The translations under genes and the position numbers were made by a program. A stretch of DNA of 64,000 nucleotides from positions 62,001-126,000 of the forward strand of contig NZ_JABACJ020000013.1 of NCBI RefSeq assembly GCF_012524165.2, given 5' to 3'. The notes under the pieces are model-generated. The model saw nothing but the letters and a program-made list of their open reading frames with translations. It was not told the DNA's origin and did not search any database. Origin of the DNA: Faecalicatena faecalis (GTDB lineage: Bacteria; Bacillota; Clostridia; Lachnospirales; Lachnospiraceae). This document shows, piece after piece, positions 17,540 to 26,840 of the stretch (within the stretch, counting starts at the first letter, position 1; each line of letters starts with the position of its first letter).

Positions 17540-20011
17540 TTATATCTGTTTTGGCAGCGCTTCCCAGAGCCGCATATCCTCCTGTCCCAGCGACCACATG
17601 GCAAAGCCTCTCACTCCCCAGCGGTAGGCCGCTTCATTTGCCCAGTAAACGAGCGAATCCACGTCTTGATAGTAGAGGATGGAAAATCCGTCAGCATCAC
17701 CGAGAAAGAGCCTTGATATCCAGATGTCGATGTCCTTTGGCGTGATGGTCACCGTATAATCGTTGCCACAGGTCAGGGCAAGCTCATGGGAGTGGTAGAA
17801 CTCATAATCCAGAGAAATGCTCTCGCTGCGTGTCGCATCCTCCTCGATATCCGAGGTCAGCGTAAACACCTGAAATTCCGTATCCCATGTGGCGTTCGAC
17901 CGGCTGATCCTTCCATACTGCGTAACTGTGCCATCCGGGAAGGTAACATCAAAGCGCTCGTAGGGCTCGTAAGTCCATGCATCGCCAAGGCGGAGCAGCT
18001 CGCAGACCGTCCGGTTATCTGATCGGTATCCGGCATAGCCTCCGGAAAAGCCGCTGACCGTAGCAGTGAAGCGAAGCGTATAGGAAGAACCGGAATAGAC
18101 ACGCACCTTGTTTCCACGGATACGCATTTCGACCGTGTACATGGATGGATTGTTACGAAGGTCGGCATTTGTTGTTCGTTCTATGGTCTGGCTGTAGCTG
18201 CCAAGGAGCGTGCTGCCGTTATAAAGCTCCACAGCTTGAGAATCATAATTCAGGCAGCAGAACAGATCACCGCAGAATACTCCGGCCTTGCCACTTCCTG
18301 TCGCTGGAAAAGCCAGCCTTGCTCGCAGGTGAATATCGGAAAAGCCGTCGTATTGCCATGCGAGCTTTCCGGAGCCGTCAAGCTGGGAGTAGACGCGGCT
18401 TTCGGAATATTCATCCTCGCGCCATACCGTCCAAGAGCCTGAAAGCGTCGTCCAGTAGTTTGTTTGCAGCACACCGTAGTCCCGGAAATCCTCATACCAG
18501 ATGAGGGCAGAATCCGGCTTTCGCCTCAGCATTTCACAGGTGAGCTTGAAGGCTCTATCCGGCTGACACTCGTTGCCGTCCACGTCGATAAAGTGGCGAG
18601 GAGAAAGCGTAAAGGTCGCAGTGCCTGCAGAGGGAGCCTCCGAAAAGCTGCTGCAAACACGGTAGCCGTAAAACTGTACTCCTTTTACATCTACAGATAT
18701 CACGATGGTGTGCGTCCCGGCAGATAGTGAAATGCTGCTGGCGAGCGTCGTCCAGAAGGTGCTTCTCCAATATGGCCACCAGAGCCTGCTTTCCGTAAAA
18801 TGCGTCTGATTACCGTCAATCGAAACATAGATACCGTTTTTATCCCAGAAGGGATAGCAAAGTCGGATGGCGATGTCGTAGGTTCCGGCGCTTGATACGG
18901 AAAAGGTATATGTGGCAGAGCCAGCGTCACCGAGAGTGGCCACACCATTTTCAAAGGATACAATGCCGGAGTAGGAGCTTGTCGTTCCATCCGCATCCAC
19001 ATAGATGGTGCCGAACTCTGTGTGTTGTTCTTTGCTGTAAGCCGTCAGGTAATGCCGCCTGTTATAGGTTCCGTTCATCAGAGGATACTCATAGCTTGTG
19101 GCGTCTCTGCCTTCCATGAAGTCGTAGACCTGCGGAAGCGCCCAAGGCACCATATCGTAGTCATCCCAATATGCGAGGATCGGGATGAATGGCTGTGGAG
19201 GAGCATCGTCTGTAAAGTTATACTGACCGGTCATCCAGTTTTTTGCCGCATAGTAGGTGTTTGACGTGCCGCGATAGGTTTTACCAAGGTTTGCAGGAAG
19301 GTCATAAATCTGCCAGTTCCAGCCGTATGCAGGAAGGCCGAAGAATATCTTCTCCGGGTTCATGACTGTGACCGCATAGTCGTAAATGCCCTCCAACCAG
19401 TCCCTTGGAGAGACGGCTCCGGGAGCAGAGCCCGCCCACGCCATGCCATAGCTCATGATGGCCGCCGTATCACAGTAAGCGTTGAGATCGCCGTAAACGC
19501 ACCAGTTTTCACCTCCGACCGAGCCGTTGATGGAATTCATACCCGGCAGGCATATGTTCATGAGCTTGCTGCTGTCATATCCTTTTACTGTGTTATAGAT
19601 ATTCCGAAACATCGCCGTAGAGGCAGCGTGCGTGGAATATCCGTCGCCTTTCTCAAGGTCGATGTCGATTCCGTCGCACCACGGGTATTTTTCCATAATG
19701 CGGACGATCTCCGAAAGGAAGGTATCCTGAGCGCCGTCGGTGTTATCTCGGAGAGCTGCAAAGATACTGTTCGTGCCATCGTTGGATATCGTCAGCAGCC
19801 ATTTGATGTGCGGCCATCGGTTGATGTAGGTCAGCATATTGGAGATGGCCACACCGCTTTCTGTGATGACACCGGTGCGCGATACCTTAAAAGAAAAGAG
19901 ACCTACCTGCGAGAGGCGGTCTCCATATGCGGCAAGTGCCTGATACATTCTGGAATTGCCCATGAATGTCCAGACCATGCACTTGCGGCCTTTCAAATAA
20001 TCATAACTCAC
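17540..20011 (-). CDS. Tail-associated glycoside hydrolase family 18 protein with inserted carbohydrate-binding modules
   Basis: 823 residues. The first third is a GH18 barrel: the catalytic motif DGIDIDLE (residues 113-120, acid Glu120) and later barrel strands such as IMSYGMAW and FFGLPAYGW. From about residue 340 to 760 the protein is beta-rich, with segments that look like sugar-binding jelly rolls (GTYDIAIRLCYPFWDKNGIY, SLSAGTHTIVISVDVKGVQF). The final 55 residues (FSILYYQDVD, then GFAMWSLGQED) look like the last GH18 strand, so the barrel appears split by the insertion. It is probably a tail-tip enzyme that digests or binds host-surface glycan. The start overlaps the previous gene by 4 bp. 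Confidence 0.82.
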   Translation of the reverse strand: MSYDYLKGRKCMVWTFMGNSRMYQALAAYGDRLSQVGLFSFKVSRTGVITESGVAISNMLTYINRWPHIKWLLTISNDGTNSIFAALRDNTDGAQDTFLSEIVRIMEKYPWCDGIDIDLEKGDGYSTHAASTAMFRNIYNTVKGYDSSKLMNICLPGMNSINGSVGGENWCVYGDLNAYCDTAAIMSYGMAWAGSAPGAVSPRDWLEGIYDYAVTVMNPEKIFFGLPAYGWNWQIYDLPANLGKTYRGTSNTYYAAKNWMTGQYNFTDDAPPQPFIPILAYWDDYDMVPWALPQVYDFMEGRDATSYEYPLMNGTYNRRHYLTAYSKEQHTEFGTIYVDADGTTSSYSGIVSFENGVATLGDAGSATYTFSVSSAGTYDIAIRLCYPFWDKNGIYVSIDGNQTHFTESRLWWPYWRSTFWTTLASSISLSAGTHTIVISVDVKGVQFYGYRVCSSFSEAPSAGTATFTLSPRHFIDVDGNECQPDRAFKLTCEMLRRKPDSALIWYEDFRDYGVLQTNYWTTLSGSWTVWREDEYSESRVYSQLDGSGKLAWQYDGFSDIHLRARLAFPATGSGKAGVFCGDLFCCLNYDSQAVELYNGSTLLGSYSQTIERTTNADLRNNPSMYTVEMRIRGNKVRVYSGSSYTLRFTATVSGFSGGYAGYRSDNRTVCELLRLGDAWTYEPYERFDVTFPDGTVTQYGRISRSNATWDTEFQVFTLTSDIEEDATRSESISLDYEFYHSHELALTCGNDYTVTITPKDIDIWISRLFLGDADGFSILYYQDVDSLVYWANEAAYRWGVRGFAMWSLGQEDMRLWEALPKQI

Positions 20012-20586
20012 AGGGCATCACCTCCGTCCTGCATTTCCTGAAACTCAACATAGATGCGTGCAGACTTTTTATCTGCCACAGTAATTGGGTGCTTGCTGTC
20101 ACCAGCAGCAGAGTATTGAAAAAAGCCGTCCTTGGATGTTGCAGAGCCGTTCTTTAGGCACTCCCTTGTAGAGGCAAAAAGGTCAAATTCATCACCGGCA
20201 GCAGCCGCTGCTTTGAAAATTGCCTTATGAGCACCTTCACCCAGCGCAAGCGATATACTCCCGGCAGCCATCGCCTGAATCGGATAGACCTTGTAGTCAA
20301 GACCGGCAGCAGTGGAGCCGAGATTAAAGATGACACAGGTAGCAGCGGAACGGACGATACCGTTATAAAACTTCTTTCCGTCTGTAGCATCATCGCCATC
20401 GTATTTTTCCAGAAGTGTTTCGGTGTTGATGACAAAGCCCGTGACTTTATCGCCTTCCTGCAGCATCAGGTCGGTAAACCAGACCGAACCGGTGCAATCT
20501 ATGACGGTGGGCTTTACCGTGATGTTTACGACGCGCTTATCCTGTTTTTTTGTTATTGTCTCTGTAAAGCGTGTAAACTCCGGCAT
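20008..20586 (-). CDS. Phage tail-region protein, paralogue of the neighbouring small protein
   Basis: 192 residues, function unknown. Residues about 18-50 (ITVKPTVIDCTGSVWFTDLM, then LQEGDKVTGFV) closely match the 63-residue product of the next gene (ITIRVCVTDCTGTVYITDML, then LQGGSIATGWV). The remainder, from about residue 60, is Gly/Ala-rich and could be a beta-structured tail-fibre segment. It lies between the tail-tip protein and the GH18 enzyme, so it is probably a baseplate or tail-decoration component. Confidence 0.6.
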   Translation of the reverse strand: MPEFTRFTETITKKQDKRVVNITVKPTVIDCTGSVWFTDLMLQEGDKVTGFVINTETLLEKYDGDDATDGKKFYNGIVRSAATCVIFNLGSTAAGLDYKVYPIQAMAAGSISLALGEGAHKAIFKAAAAAGDEFDLFASTRECLKNGSATSKDGFFQYSAAGDSKHPITVADKKSARIYVEFQEMQDGGDAL

Positions 20587-20778
20587 TTATCCATCCTCCG
20601 TCCATTGAATTTCTGATACATGACCTACCCAGCCAGTGGCGATGGAGCCGCCCTGCAGGAGCATGTCTGTGATATAGACTGTACCGGTGCAGTCGGTCAC
20701 GCATACCCGGATGGTGATCTTTGTGACGCGGCCATACTGAGGAGAGACATCCTGTGCCACGTGTGTAAATGAAGCCAT
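20587..20778 (-). CDS. Small phage tail-region protein
   Basis: 63 residues, function unknown, with a shared DCTG-containing domain also present at the N-terminus of the next gene. Its stop directly abuts that gene. GGAGG precedes the start. The duplication suggests a domain that must be present in two copies or on two carriers, for example a tail-fibre attachment unit. It is not recognised beyond this. Confidence 0.6.
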   Translation of the reverse strand: MASFTHVAQDVSPQYGRVTKITIRVCVTDCTGTVYITDMLLQGGSIATGWVGHVSEIQWTEDG

Positions 20779-20791
20779 AGAAATCCCTCCT

Positions 20792-23314
20792 TCAGATCAG
20801 GTCTATAAATCGTGTTTCCGTTGTTCCGTCCTCGTATTCAAAGGTCACCTCAATGCCCACCTGTCCATTCGTACCTTTTGAGAGATTCTCAGAGGCAATC
20901 TGCGCCGAAAAGGTATAACACTGCCTGTTGGCGGGCGTTATGGTCTGTGAAAGACTCTTTGTGGTATTCAGCGCACCTTCGCATTTGAAGGAAGCCGTGC
21001 CGGATACGCCATTATCTGCATCCACGGTAAATCCGGAGTTTTGCCAGTAGCTAAGACCGGAATCTGCTCTGGAATTACGCAGGTGATTAAACGGCACCAG
21101 ATCCTTCATTTCCTGACTGTCTATCAGATCGGTAGACTCCAGCGTATCGGCTGCGCTATCCCAGCGTGAGGAGGAATCGCCCAGTTCCCGGAGGGTAGTG
21201 GAAAGCTCCAGCACCGTATTCCAAGGCTCCTGCAGGTTGTATTCCCTACGGACGATTCTGGTCTTTACAGACAGGTTCAGGTCATCATCCTTCACCATGA
21301 CCGTATCGCCCAGCGCCCATGTTTCATGTTCATAGCCGGTCAATACTGACAGATCCATCGCCTTTAGCACATAGGAGATACGCGGAGAGGCATAGTCTGC
21401 AAGTCGCATGTTGGCATATTCCAGCATCTGATATGGATTGGTGAAGTTCGAGCAATCCAGCGTAGCAATTCGTATTTCGGAAGTATAGGTTGTGTCCTGC
21501 ACATATTCGTTGCCGCCATTGATCGAAGCAAAGGTCATGCCGTCCTTGCCATAGGCGTAAAGCCTTGTAATCAGGCTGGTCGTATCAATGACGCGTTGGA
21601 TGGATTTCATGTTTTTCTTGTAGCAGAACAGTACGCCGGAATCCTCACCGGAGAAGGTTAGGAGCTTCACGATCCTGTTTGCGTTATCAAAAATCAGGTC
21701 GCCGCCGTGAATGTTCTGTACTGCACGCAAAATTGCCAGCGCGTTTTTCTCAGAGCAAGTCCAAGTACGCTTTGTGGAGACATTAACCGTGCCCACATCC
21801 CAGTCGGTACCCTGCAGGGCATAAGCCATCGGCACATCAGCCGTGTCTGCGTTAAAGGTAATCTCGTCCTTTTTTACGGAGTAGGCAAGGTCATAGAATG
21901 CCGCTTCCGCATAGACCGTTGTGATGGCCTTGCCGCTTTCTTCCTTGTCGTCCGTAATCGTGCGGATGCGATAGGTGTCGCTGACAATACGCACGGTCTT
22001 TTCGTTATCAATATAGGCGCGTTTGCTGTCCTGAAACGGCAGCTTAAATTCCAGCTCATCCACGCCGTTGATCTCACTGGTCACTATGATGTCATAGGCG
22101 TTATCCAACACAGCTTCCACATTCCCGTCTGAGTCCAGAATGACCGGTCTTGCATAGCCAAGTTTGGTATAGAGAGGCTTTGGATTATCGTACAGACTGA
22201 TAGATGTCAGCGTAGGAGTCCTTGCTGTATTTGTGGTAGAAAGCGTGACGCGGTACTTGATGTATTTCTTTGCAGGAGATTCCAGCTCGCCGTTTGCACC
22301 GACAGCCTGCCACTCTGTCCAAGTGGAGAGGTCATCTGAGGTGGCTGTTTCCACAAGCGAGATAGAGGTCTCTCCCGGAGAGTAATCTGCCTTAACAGAA
22401 ACTCTGCCGTTACCAGTCACGCCACAGTCCCTTGCTGCAGTAATGAGCTGTCCGCTTGACGGATAGACAGAGTCTGTAGCTCGAAGCGTAACGACATCCG
22501 GTGTCGTCAGAGCGTCCACATCACCGGTCAGATCTGCACCGTTTGCGGAGAGCGATTCCAGAAAATATTCTGCAAGGTCATCGGCAGTTAGATCAGAATC
22601 ACAGTCGAGGAACCAATCATCAAAGCCGCCTGCATACCAGTAGGAGTCTGCGTGCATTCCCCAGATGAGGTCAGCCACACAGCTACGGTTCAGCTCTCCG
22701 GTAAAGGTCAGCACACTTGACTGCCAAACCGTGCCGGAGCTTTTATCGCCAAGGATGTACTGCGCTGTCTTGGCATTTGGCTTGATCACACAGGCGATAA
22801 AATACCAGTAACCGTTTAGCAAAGAGAATGATGGCGTTACCGACGTATCGAGGATCAGAGAACCGGAGGAGTTATACAGCATAATCCTCGGTTTTCCTCT
22901 GATCAGCGACAGATAGAAAATCGGCTGTCCGGAACCATAGCGGGTATTTAGGATCGGAGTATAGGTGTTGCCGACTGAATATGTCGTGGGCTTCATCCAG
23001 CCGCCGACCACGATGGTTTCACCGAGGCTTGAGAAGATGCTGCCGTCATTTTCTACTTTCAGGTAGGTTTTCTCCGATGAAGGATTATTGATGTTCATCT
23101 GAAAATAGCGACCGAAATTGCCTGTTTTCATATCTGCGGTTGTTCCGCTCCAGTTATGAATATATGCCTTACGATCCTTCCCGGAGGAATCCGCCAGATA
23201 ATCATCTGCATCCGGTTCGGACTCGTTAAAACGCCAGAGACCGTCGGGAGCCCATGCAGCCGGGAACTCGCCGGTGAAGGCATCTTGGGTATTCAATATA
23301 TTTTTAAGAGCCAT
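20792..23314 (-). CDS. Tail-tip (Tal-like) protein with N-terminal LamG-like domain
   Basis: 840 residues. Residues about 25-260 look like a concanavalin-type LamG domain (DGLWRFNESE, VVGGWMKPTTYSVGN, GFDDWFLDCDSDLTADDLAEY), usually for glycan binding. A beta-domain of about 100 residues follows. The part from about residue 375 (YARPVILDSDGNVEAVLDNA, VDELEFKLPF, YRIRTITDDKE) matches the phage tail endopeptidase/gp37-like family that forms the tail tip below the distal tail protein. The last 100 residues are another beta sandwich (YWQNSGFTVDADNG). Fusion of a LamG domain in front of the tail-tip core is less common than a C-terminal position. Confidence 0.8.
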   Translation of the reverse strand: MALKNILNTQDAFTGEFPAAWAPDGLWRFNESEPDADDYLADSSGKDRKAYIHNWSGTTADMKTGNFGRYFQMNINNPSSEKTYLKVENDGSIFSSLGETIVVGGWMKPTTYSVGNTYTPILNTRYGSGQPIFYLSLIRGKPRIMLYNSSGSLILDTSVTPSFSLLNGYWYFIACVIKPNAKTAQYILGDKSSGTVWQSSVLTFTGELNRSCVADLIWGMHADSYWYAGGFDDWFLDCDSDLTADDLAEYFLESLSANGADLTGDVDALTTPDVVTLRATDSVYPSSGQLITAARDCGVTGNGRVSVKADYSPGETSISLVETATSDDLSTWTEWQAVGANGELESPAKKYIKYRVTLSTTNTARTPTLTSISLYDNPKPLYTKLGYARPVILDSDGNVEAVLDNAYDIIVTSEINGVDELEFKLPFQDSKRAYIDNEKTVRIVSDTYRIRTITDDKEESGKAITTVYAEAAFYDLAYSVKKDEITFNADTADVPMAYALQGTDWDVGTVNVSTKRTWTCSEKNALAILRAVQNIHGGDLIFDNANRIVKLLTFSGEDSGVLFCYKKNMKSIQRVIDTTSLITRLYAYGKDGMTFASINGGNEYVQDTTYTSEIRIATLDCSNFTNPYQMLEYANMRLADYASPRISYVLKAMDLSVLTGYEHETWALGDTVMVKDDDLNLSVKTRIVRREYNLQEPWNTVLELSTTLRELGDSSSRWDSAADTLESTDLIDSQEMKDLVPFNHLRNSRADSGLSYWQNSGFTVDADNGVSGTASFKCEGALNTTKSLSQTITPANRQCYTFSAQIASENLSKGTNGQVGIEVTFEYEDGTTETRFIDLI

Positions 23315-23320
23315 GCAATA

Positions 23321-24100
23321 TCACCTCCAGCGGCTTCTGGCTTGAATGTTCAGTTCCGTAAATGTTGTACTTGTACCGACCGCAGCAATCACGATGGTGT
23401 TATCTCCCGTATTTAAGACCGGGAAATTCAGCTCCGACAAAAGCGGGAGACCGTTTCGGAGGGTTTCTCCATTAGAATCAACTACTTTTGCCGTCATCAG
23501 ATCGGAGTCAATAATCAATGTTTCTCCGGCGGCAAGCCGTCCAATGATCTGAAGCTCGCTGCCGTTTGTGGTTATGGAGATATACGAGTCCGTCCCGGAA
23601 GGAATTACACCCGTTAAGGAGTAGACCGGGTAGGACTCGATATTCCCAAGAGCGCGAGACGCGGTAAAGGTTCCGGTTTCCGCAAAATCAAAGGTCTCGT
23701 CTGATATGGCATAGCCATAAGGGTCTGGGCAGAAAAATTCCAGATCAAAGGTGCAGGAATTACGGACTGCCCGGTCAAAGGAGAATCCGGACGTAAGCCT
23801 TGCTTCATACACTCGTCCCGGTTCCTTGTCCAGAATGAGCTGGCAGAGGCCGTTGTCCGGATTCAGCCATTCGATAATGTCGTCCTTTTTTGAAAGAAAC
23901 TGCTCATCTGTCTTTCCCGGAGGAATGAAGCAGGAAATCAGTATCTTTCGCTCGGATACCGTTTCTCCAAAATCAAATACACCGTGTCGTCCGGGCATGG
24001 TGATCGTGTTGTTTCTAAGATCCGGCATACGGTATTCGTTTGTAATTCTTGTCGCAAGTCCCATAGACTGGGAGGTTGTTCCGTTAAATGAAAATCCCAT
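23321..24100 (-). CDS. Distal tail protein (Dit, Sipho_tail family)
   Basis: 259 residues. The start MGFSFNGTTSQSMGL and the core LRNNTITMPGRHGVFDFGET, then SERKILISCFIP, are typical of the siphophage tail family whose hexamer forms the hub under the tape measure. The second half (from about residue 140) is a galectin-like beta domain (ESYPVYSLTGVIPSGTDSYI). The gene order tape measure, Dit, Tal supports the call. Confidence 0.92.
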   Translation of the reverse strand: MGFSFNGTTSQSMGLATRITNEYRMPDLRNNTITMPGRHGVFDFGETVSERKILISCFIPPGKTDEQFLSKKDDIIEWLNPDNGLCQLILDKEPGRVYEARLTSGFSFDRAVRNSCTFDLEFFCPDPYGYAISDETFDFAETGTFTASRALGNIESYPVYSLTGVIPSGTDSYISITTNGSELQIIGRLAAGETLIIDSDLMTAKVVDSNGETLRNGLPLLSELNFPVLNTGDNTIVIAAVGTSTTFTELNIQARSRWR

Positions 24101-24101
24101 A

Positions 24102-26822
24102 TTACACCAGTCCTTTCGCCCTGCGTCCGGCAGTCAGCAGAGTATTGAGCTGCTGAGAAATCTTCCGGATATCGTCGTCGCTTCTGACGCTCATCTCCTC
24201 GATATTGATGAGAGGCTGGTCGCCTGAAACACTGAGGGTAGCGCTGCTTACTGCATCCTGAATCATGGAGCGCAGCGAGCTCACACCGACCACAGCTTCG
24301 TCACCGGCCTCACCGCCGCCAAGAAGCGTGCCTCCGCTCTGTCCGAAGATGGTCGCATCCTTTAAGATCATGCCGCCGGACATCGCCTTCTTATACCAGT
24401 CCACAGAAAAGTGCGGTATGGATGGCGGGTTCAGCGAAAAGCTGCCTGTGATGGAGAAATGCGGCAGCTTGATCTTCGGCAGGCTCCAGCTGAAATTGAA
24501 TACGCTCTTTAGCTTGTTTACGATGCCGGATACCGTGTTCCAGATGGTATTGAACACATTCGAGATGGTACTCTTGATCCCATTTACGATATTGGACACC
24601 GTGCTCTTGATCGCATTGAAGCCGTTGCTGATGCCGGACTTCATGGTATTAACTACATTCATGACCGCGCTCTTTATGCCGTTCCAAACGGAAGTGACCA
24701 CGCTCTTAACGGCATTGAAAATCGTAGAGGTCGTAGTCTTGATGGCATTCCATGCGGTGGTGATGACCGTCTTTATGGCGTTCACGACAGTTTCAACAGC
24801 TGTTTTTATCGCGTTCCAAACAGTAGTAACCACGGTCTTTATCACGTTCAGGACGGTTTCGATGATCGTCTTATAGATATTGAAGTAAGTGGTCACTACA
24901 GTTTTGATTGCATTGAATATTGTTTCAAAAAAGCTCTTGATGCCATTCCAGATCGTAGAGATAACCGTCTTTATGGCATTCATCACGGTTTCGACCGTGC
25001 TTTTTATCGTATTCCAAGCTGTGGTAAGAAAACTGCTGATTGCATTTGCCACAGTGGTGAAGGTGTTCTTTATTGCCTCCCAGACACTGACGAAGAAGTC
25101 CTTGATCGCCGTCCATACAGTAATGGCAATCTCCTTGACCTTTTCCCAGAGGTTGATCCAGAATTCTCTGAAGCCTTCGCAGTTGTTCCACAGGTAGATA
25201 AACGCAGCTACCAGCAGGCCGATGGCCGTAATGATCAGGCCTATCGGATTTGCCGCCATGACAGCATTCAGACCAGCCATCGCCGTCTTTACTCCGGCCA
25301 TAGCAGTGGTAACAGTAGGAATAATCGTCATAATGGTACCAACAGCGGATATAACTTTGCCGACGATTATAAGTACCGGCCCGATTGCAGCAGCCACGAG
25401 CGCAATTTTTACGATCATCTGCTGCATAGGCTCTCCGAGGTTGTTCCACCATTCGGCGAGGGATTTCAGCTTGTCAGAGAGCTCTTTAAGGACAGGAGCG
25501 AGAACTGACATCAGGGAGTTGCCGACCTCCGCACCGGTTTCCTTCAGAGAGTTCATGGTCATCTGAAACTGGTCAATCGGGTCGAGTGTCTCATTGAAGG
25601 TATTCTCGACACTGCCTTCAAAATCTCCGAGGAAGCCGGAGAAATCCGACAGGTTGAGCTTTCCGGTCTGCACGGCATTATAAATGGAGGCACCGGCCTT
25701 ACTTCCGAAGAGGTCATAGGCCGCCTGCAGCTTTTCTGCATCGCTTCCGCTTCCCTGCATGGTAGTGGAGAATTCCGCAAGTGCCTGATCCAGCGTTTTG
25801 CCGTCTGCCGTTGCATTCTTCATGGCTGTCTTTAAGCCCATCATAGCGGCAGAGGTATCAAGACCTGACATTTCCACCATGCCCATAAAGCCAGCGGCCT
25901 GCTGGGCGGTGAGTCCCATTTCCTTCAGCTGTGCGGCATTAGAGGAGAGGGCGTTTGCCAGTGTATCCATATCAATGCCGGTGGCCTGACCGGTGGCATT
26001 TAAGGCATCCAGAAGATTATCTGCCTCGGAAGCGTCCATGCCGAAGGCGTTCATGACGGAGGATACATTGTCGATAGATGTCGAAACATCGGTATCATTG
26101 AGCTGGGCAAACTTGATGAATTTTGCCGAGAGGTCATCCAGCGCCTGCCCAGTCAGGCCGAAACGGGTGTTGACCTCGCCGACAGCAGCACCGGCAGTTT
26201 CGAAGTCCGTCGGTATCTCCGTGGCGAGGTCTTTTACGATCTGGCACATATCCTCCAGCTCATCGCCGGTAGCACCAGTTTTCTGTGCAACGATGTCAAG
26301 GCCAGCATCCACCTCGTTAAAGGCAGCAATGGAGGCAGCACCGATGGCGACAATGGGAGCCGTTACATGCGTCGATAGGCTCGTGCCGACATCAGATATT
26401 TTCCCGCCGACCTCCTGCAGTTTAGAGCCGGTCGCCCGGAGTGTTGCCGTGATAGAAGTATCTGTTTCCCGACACTGCTGTTCGAGGTTTTTGAGCTCGT
26501 TTTCGGTCTCTATGATCTCACGCTGCCATGCATCATATTGCTGCTGGGTGACGGTACCGTTTTTAAGTCCAGCATCCATCTGGTCTTGCACGGACTTCAG
26601 CTGTGTGAGCTTTTCCTTCGTTTCGGAGACTGCCTGTTGTAGGAGCTTCTGTTTCTGTTCGAGCAGCGCGGTATTTGTCGGGTCGAGCTTTAGGAGTTTG
26701 TTGACGTCCTTTAGCTGCGACTGAGTTGATTTGATTTCTTTGTTTACGCCGGAGAGGGCTTTGGAAAGGCCGGTCGTATCGCCGCCGATTTCCACGGTTA
26801 TGCCTTGTATTCTGTCAGCCAT
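24102..26822 (-). CDS. Tail tape measure protein
   Basis: 906 residues; sets tail length and is ejected into the host. The N-terminal 150 residues are a coiled coil (LSKALSGVNKEIKSTQSQLK). About residues 150-450 are the conserved TMP domain (GASIAAFNEVDAGLDIVAQK, ATGDELEDMCQIVKDLA). Membrane-like helices lie at about 460-550 (IALVAAAIGPVLIIVGKVI). Residues about 569-777 are 19 tandem 11-residue repeats of the pattern xWNAIKTxVxT (DNA 24492-25118). The C-terminus is Gly/Ser-rich with helices. The family is clear from position and repeats. Confidence 0.95.
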   Translation of the reverse strand: MADRIQGITVEIGGDTTGLSKALSGVNKEIKSTQSQLKDVNKLLKLDPTNTALLEQKQKLLQQAVSETKEKLTQLKSVQDQMDAGLKNGTVTQQQYDAWQREIIETENELKNLEQQCRETDTSITATLRATGSKLQEVGGKISDVGTSLSTHVTAPIVAIGAASIAAFNEVDAGLDIVAQKTGATGDELEDMCQIVKDLATEIPTDFETAGAAVGEVNTRFGLTGQALDDLSAKFIKFAQLNDTDVSTSIDNVSSVMNAFGMDASEADNLLDALNATGQATGIDMDTLANALSSNAAQLKEMGLTAQQAAGFMGMVEMSGLDTSAAMMGLKTAMKNATADGKTLDQALAEFSTTMQGSGSDAEKLQAAYDLFGSKAGASIYNAVQTGKLNLSDFSGFLGDFEGSVENTFNETLDPIDQFQMTMNSLKETGAEVGNSLMSVLAPVLKELSDKLKSLAEWWNNLGEPMQQMIVKIALVAAAIGPVLIIVGKVISAVGTIMTIIPTVTTAMAGVKTAMAGLNAVMAANPIGLIITAIGLLVAAFIYLWNNCEGFREFWINLWEKVKEIAITVWTAIKDFFVSVWEAIKNTFTTVANAISSFLTTAWNTIKSTVETVMNAIKTVISTIWNGIKSFFETIFNAIKTVVTTYFNIYKTIIETVLNVIKTVVTTVWNAIKTAVETVVNAIKTVITTAWNAIKTTTSTIFNAVKSVVTSVWNGIKSAVMNVVNTMKSGISNGFNAIKSTVSNIVNGIKSTISNVFNTIWNTVSGIVNKLKSVFNFSWSLPKIKLPHFSITGSFSLNPPSIPHFSVDWYKKAMSGGMILKDATIFGQSGGTLLGGGEAGDEAVVGVSSLRSMIQDAVSSATLSVSGDQPLINIEEMSVRSDDDIRKISQQLNTLLTAGRRAKGLV
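24492..25118 (-). repeat. 19 tandem 33-bp (11-residue) repeats in the tape measure gene
   Basis: The translated repeat is an aromatic or aliphatic residue, Asn, a small residue, Ile, Lys, then five or six variable residues (VWNAIKTAVET, VVNAIKTVITT, AWNAIKTTTST). There is no insertion or deletion across 627 bp. An 11-residue period gives a slightly right-handed helical stack, common in tape measures. Confidence 0.85.
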
Positions 26823-26840
26823 GCGATGACCTCCTTCCTG

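Noticed and set aside
24265..25197. Two + strand frames rich in Val/Phe/Thr in the tape measure repeats
   Set aside because: They mirror the 33-bp repeats and have no ribosome site.
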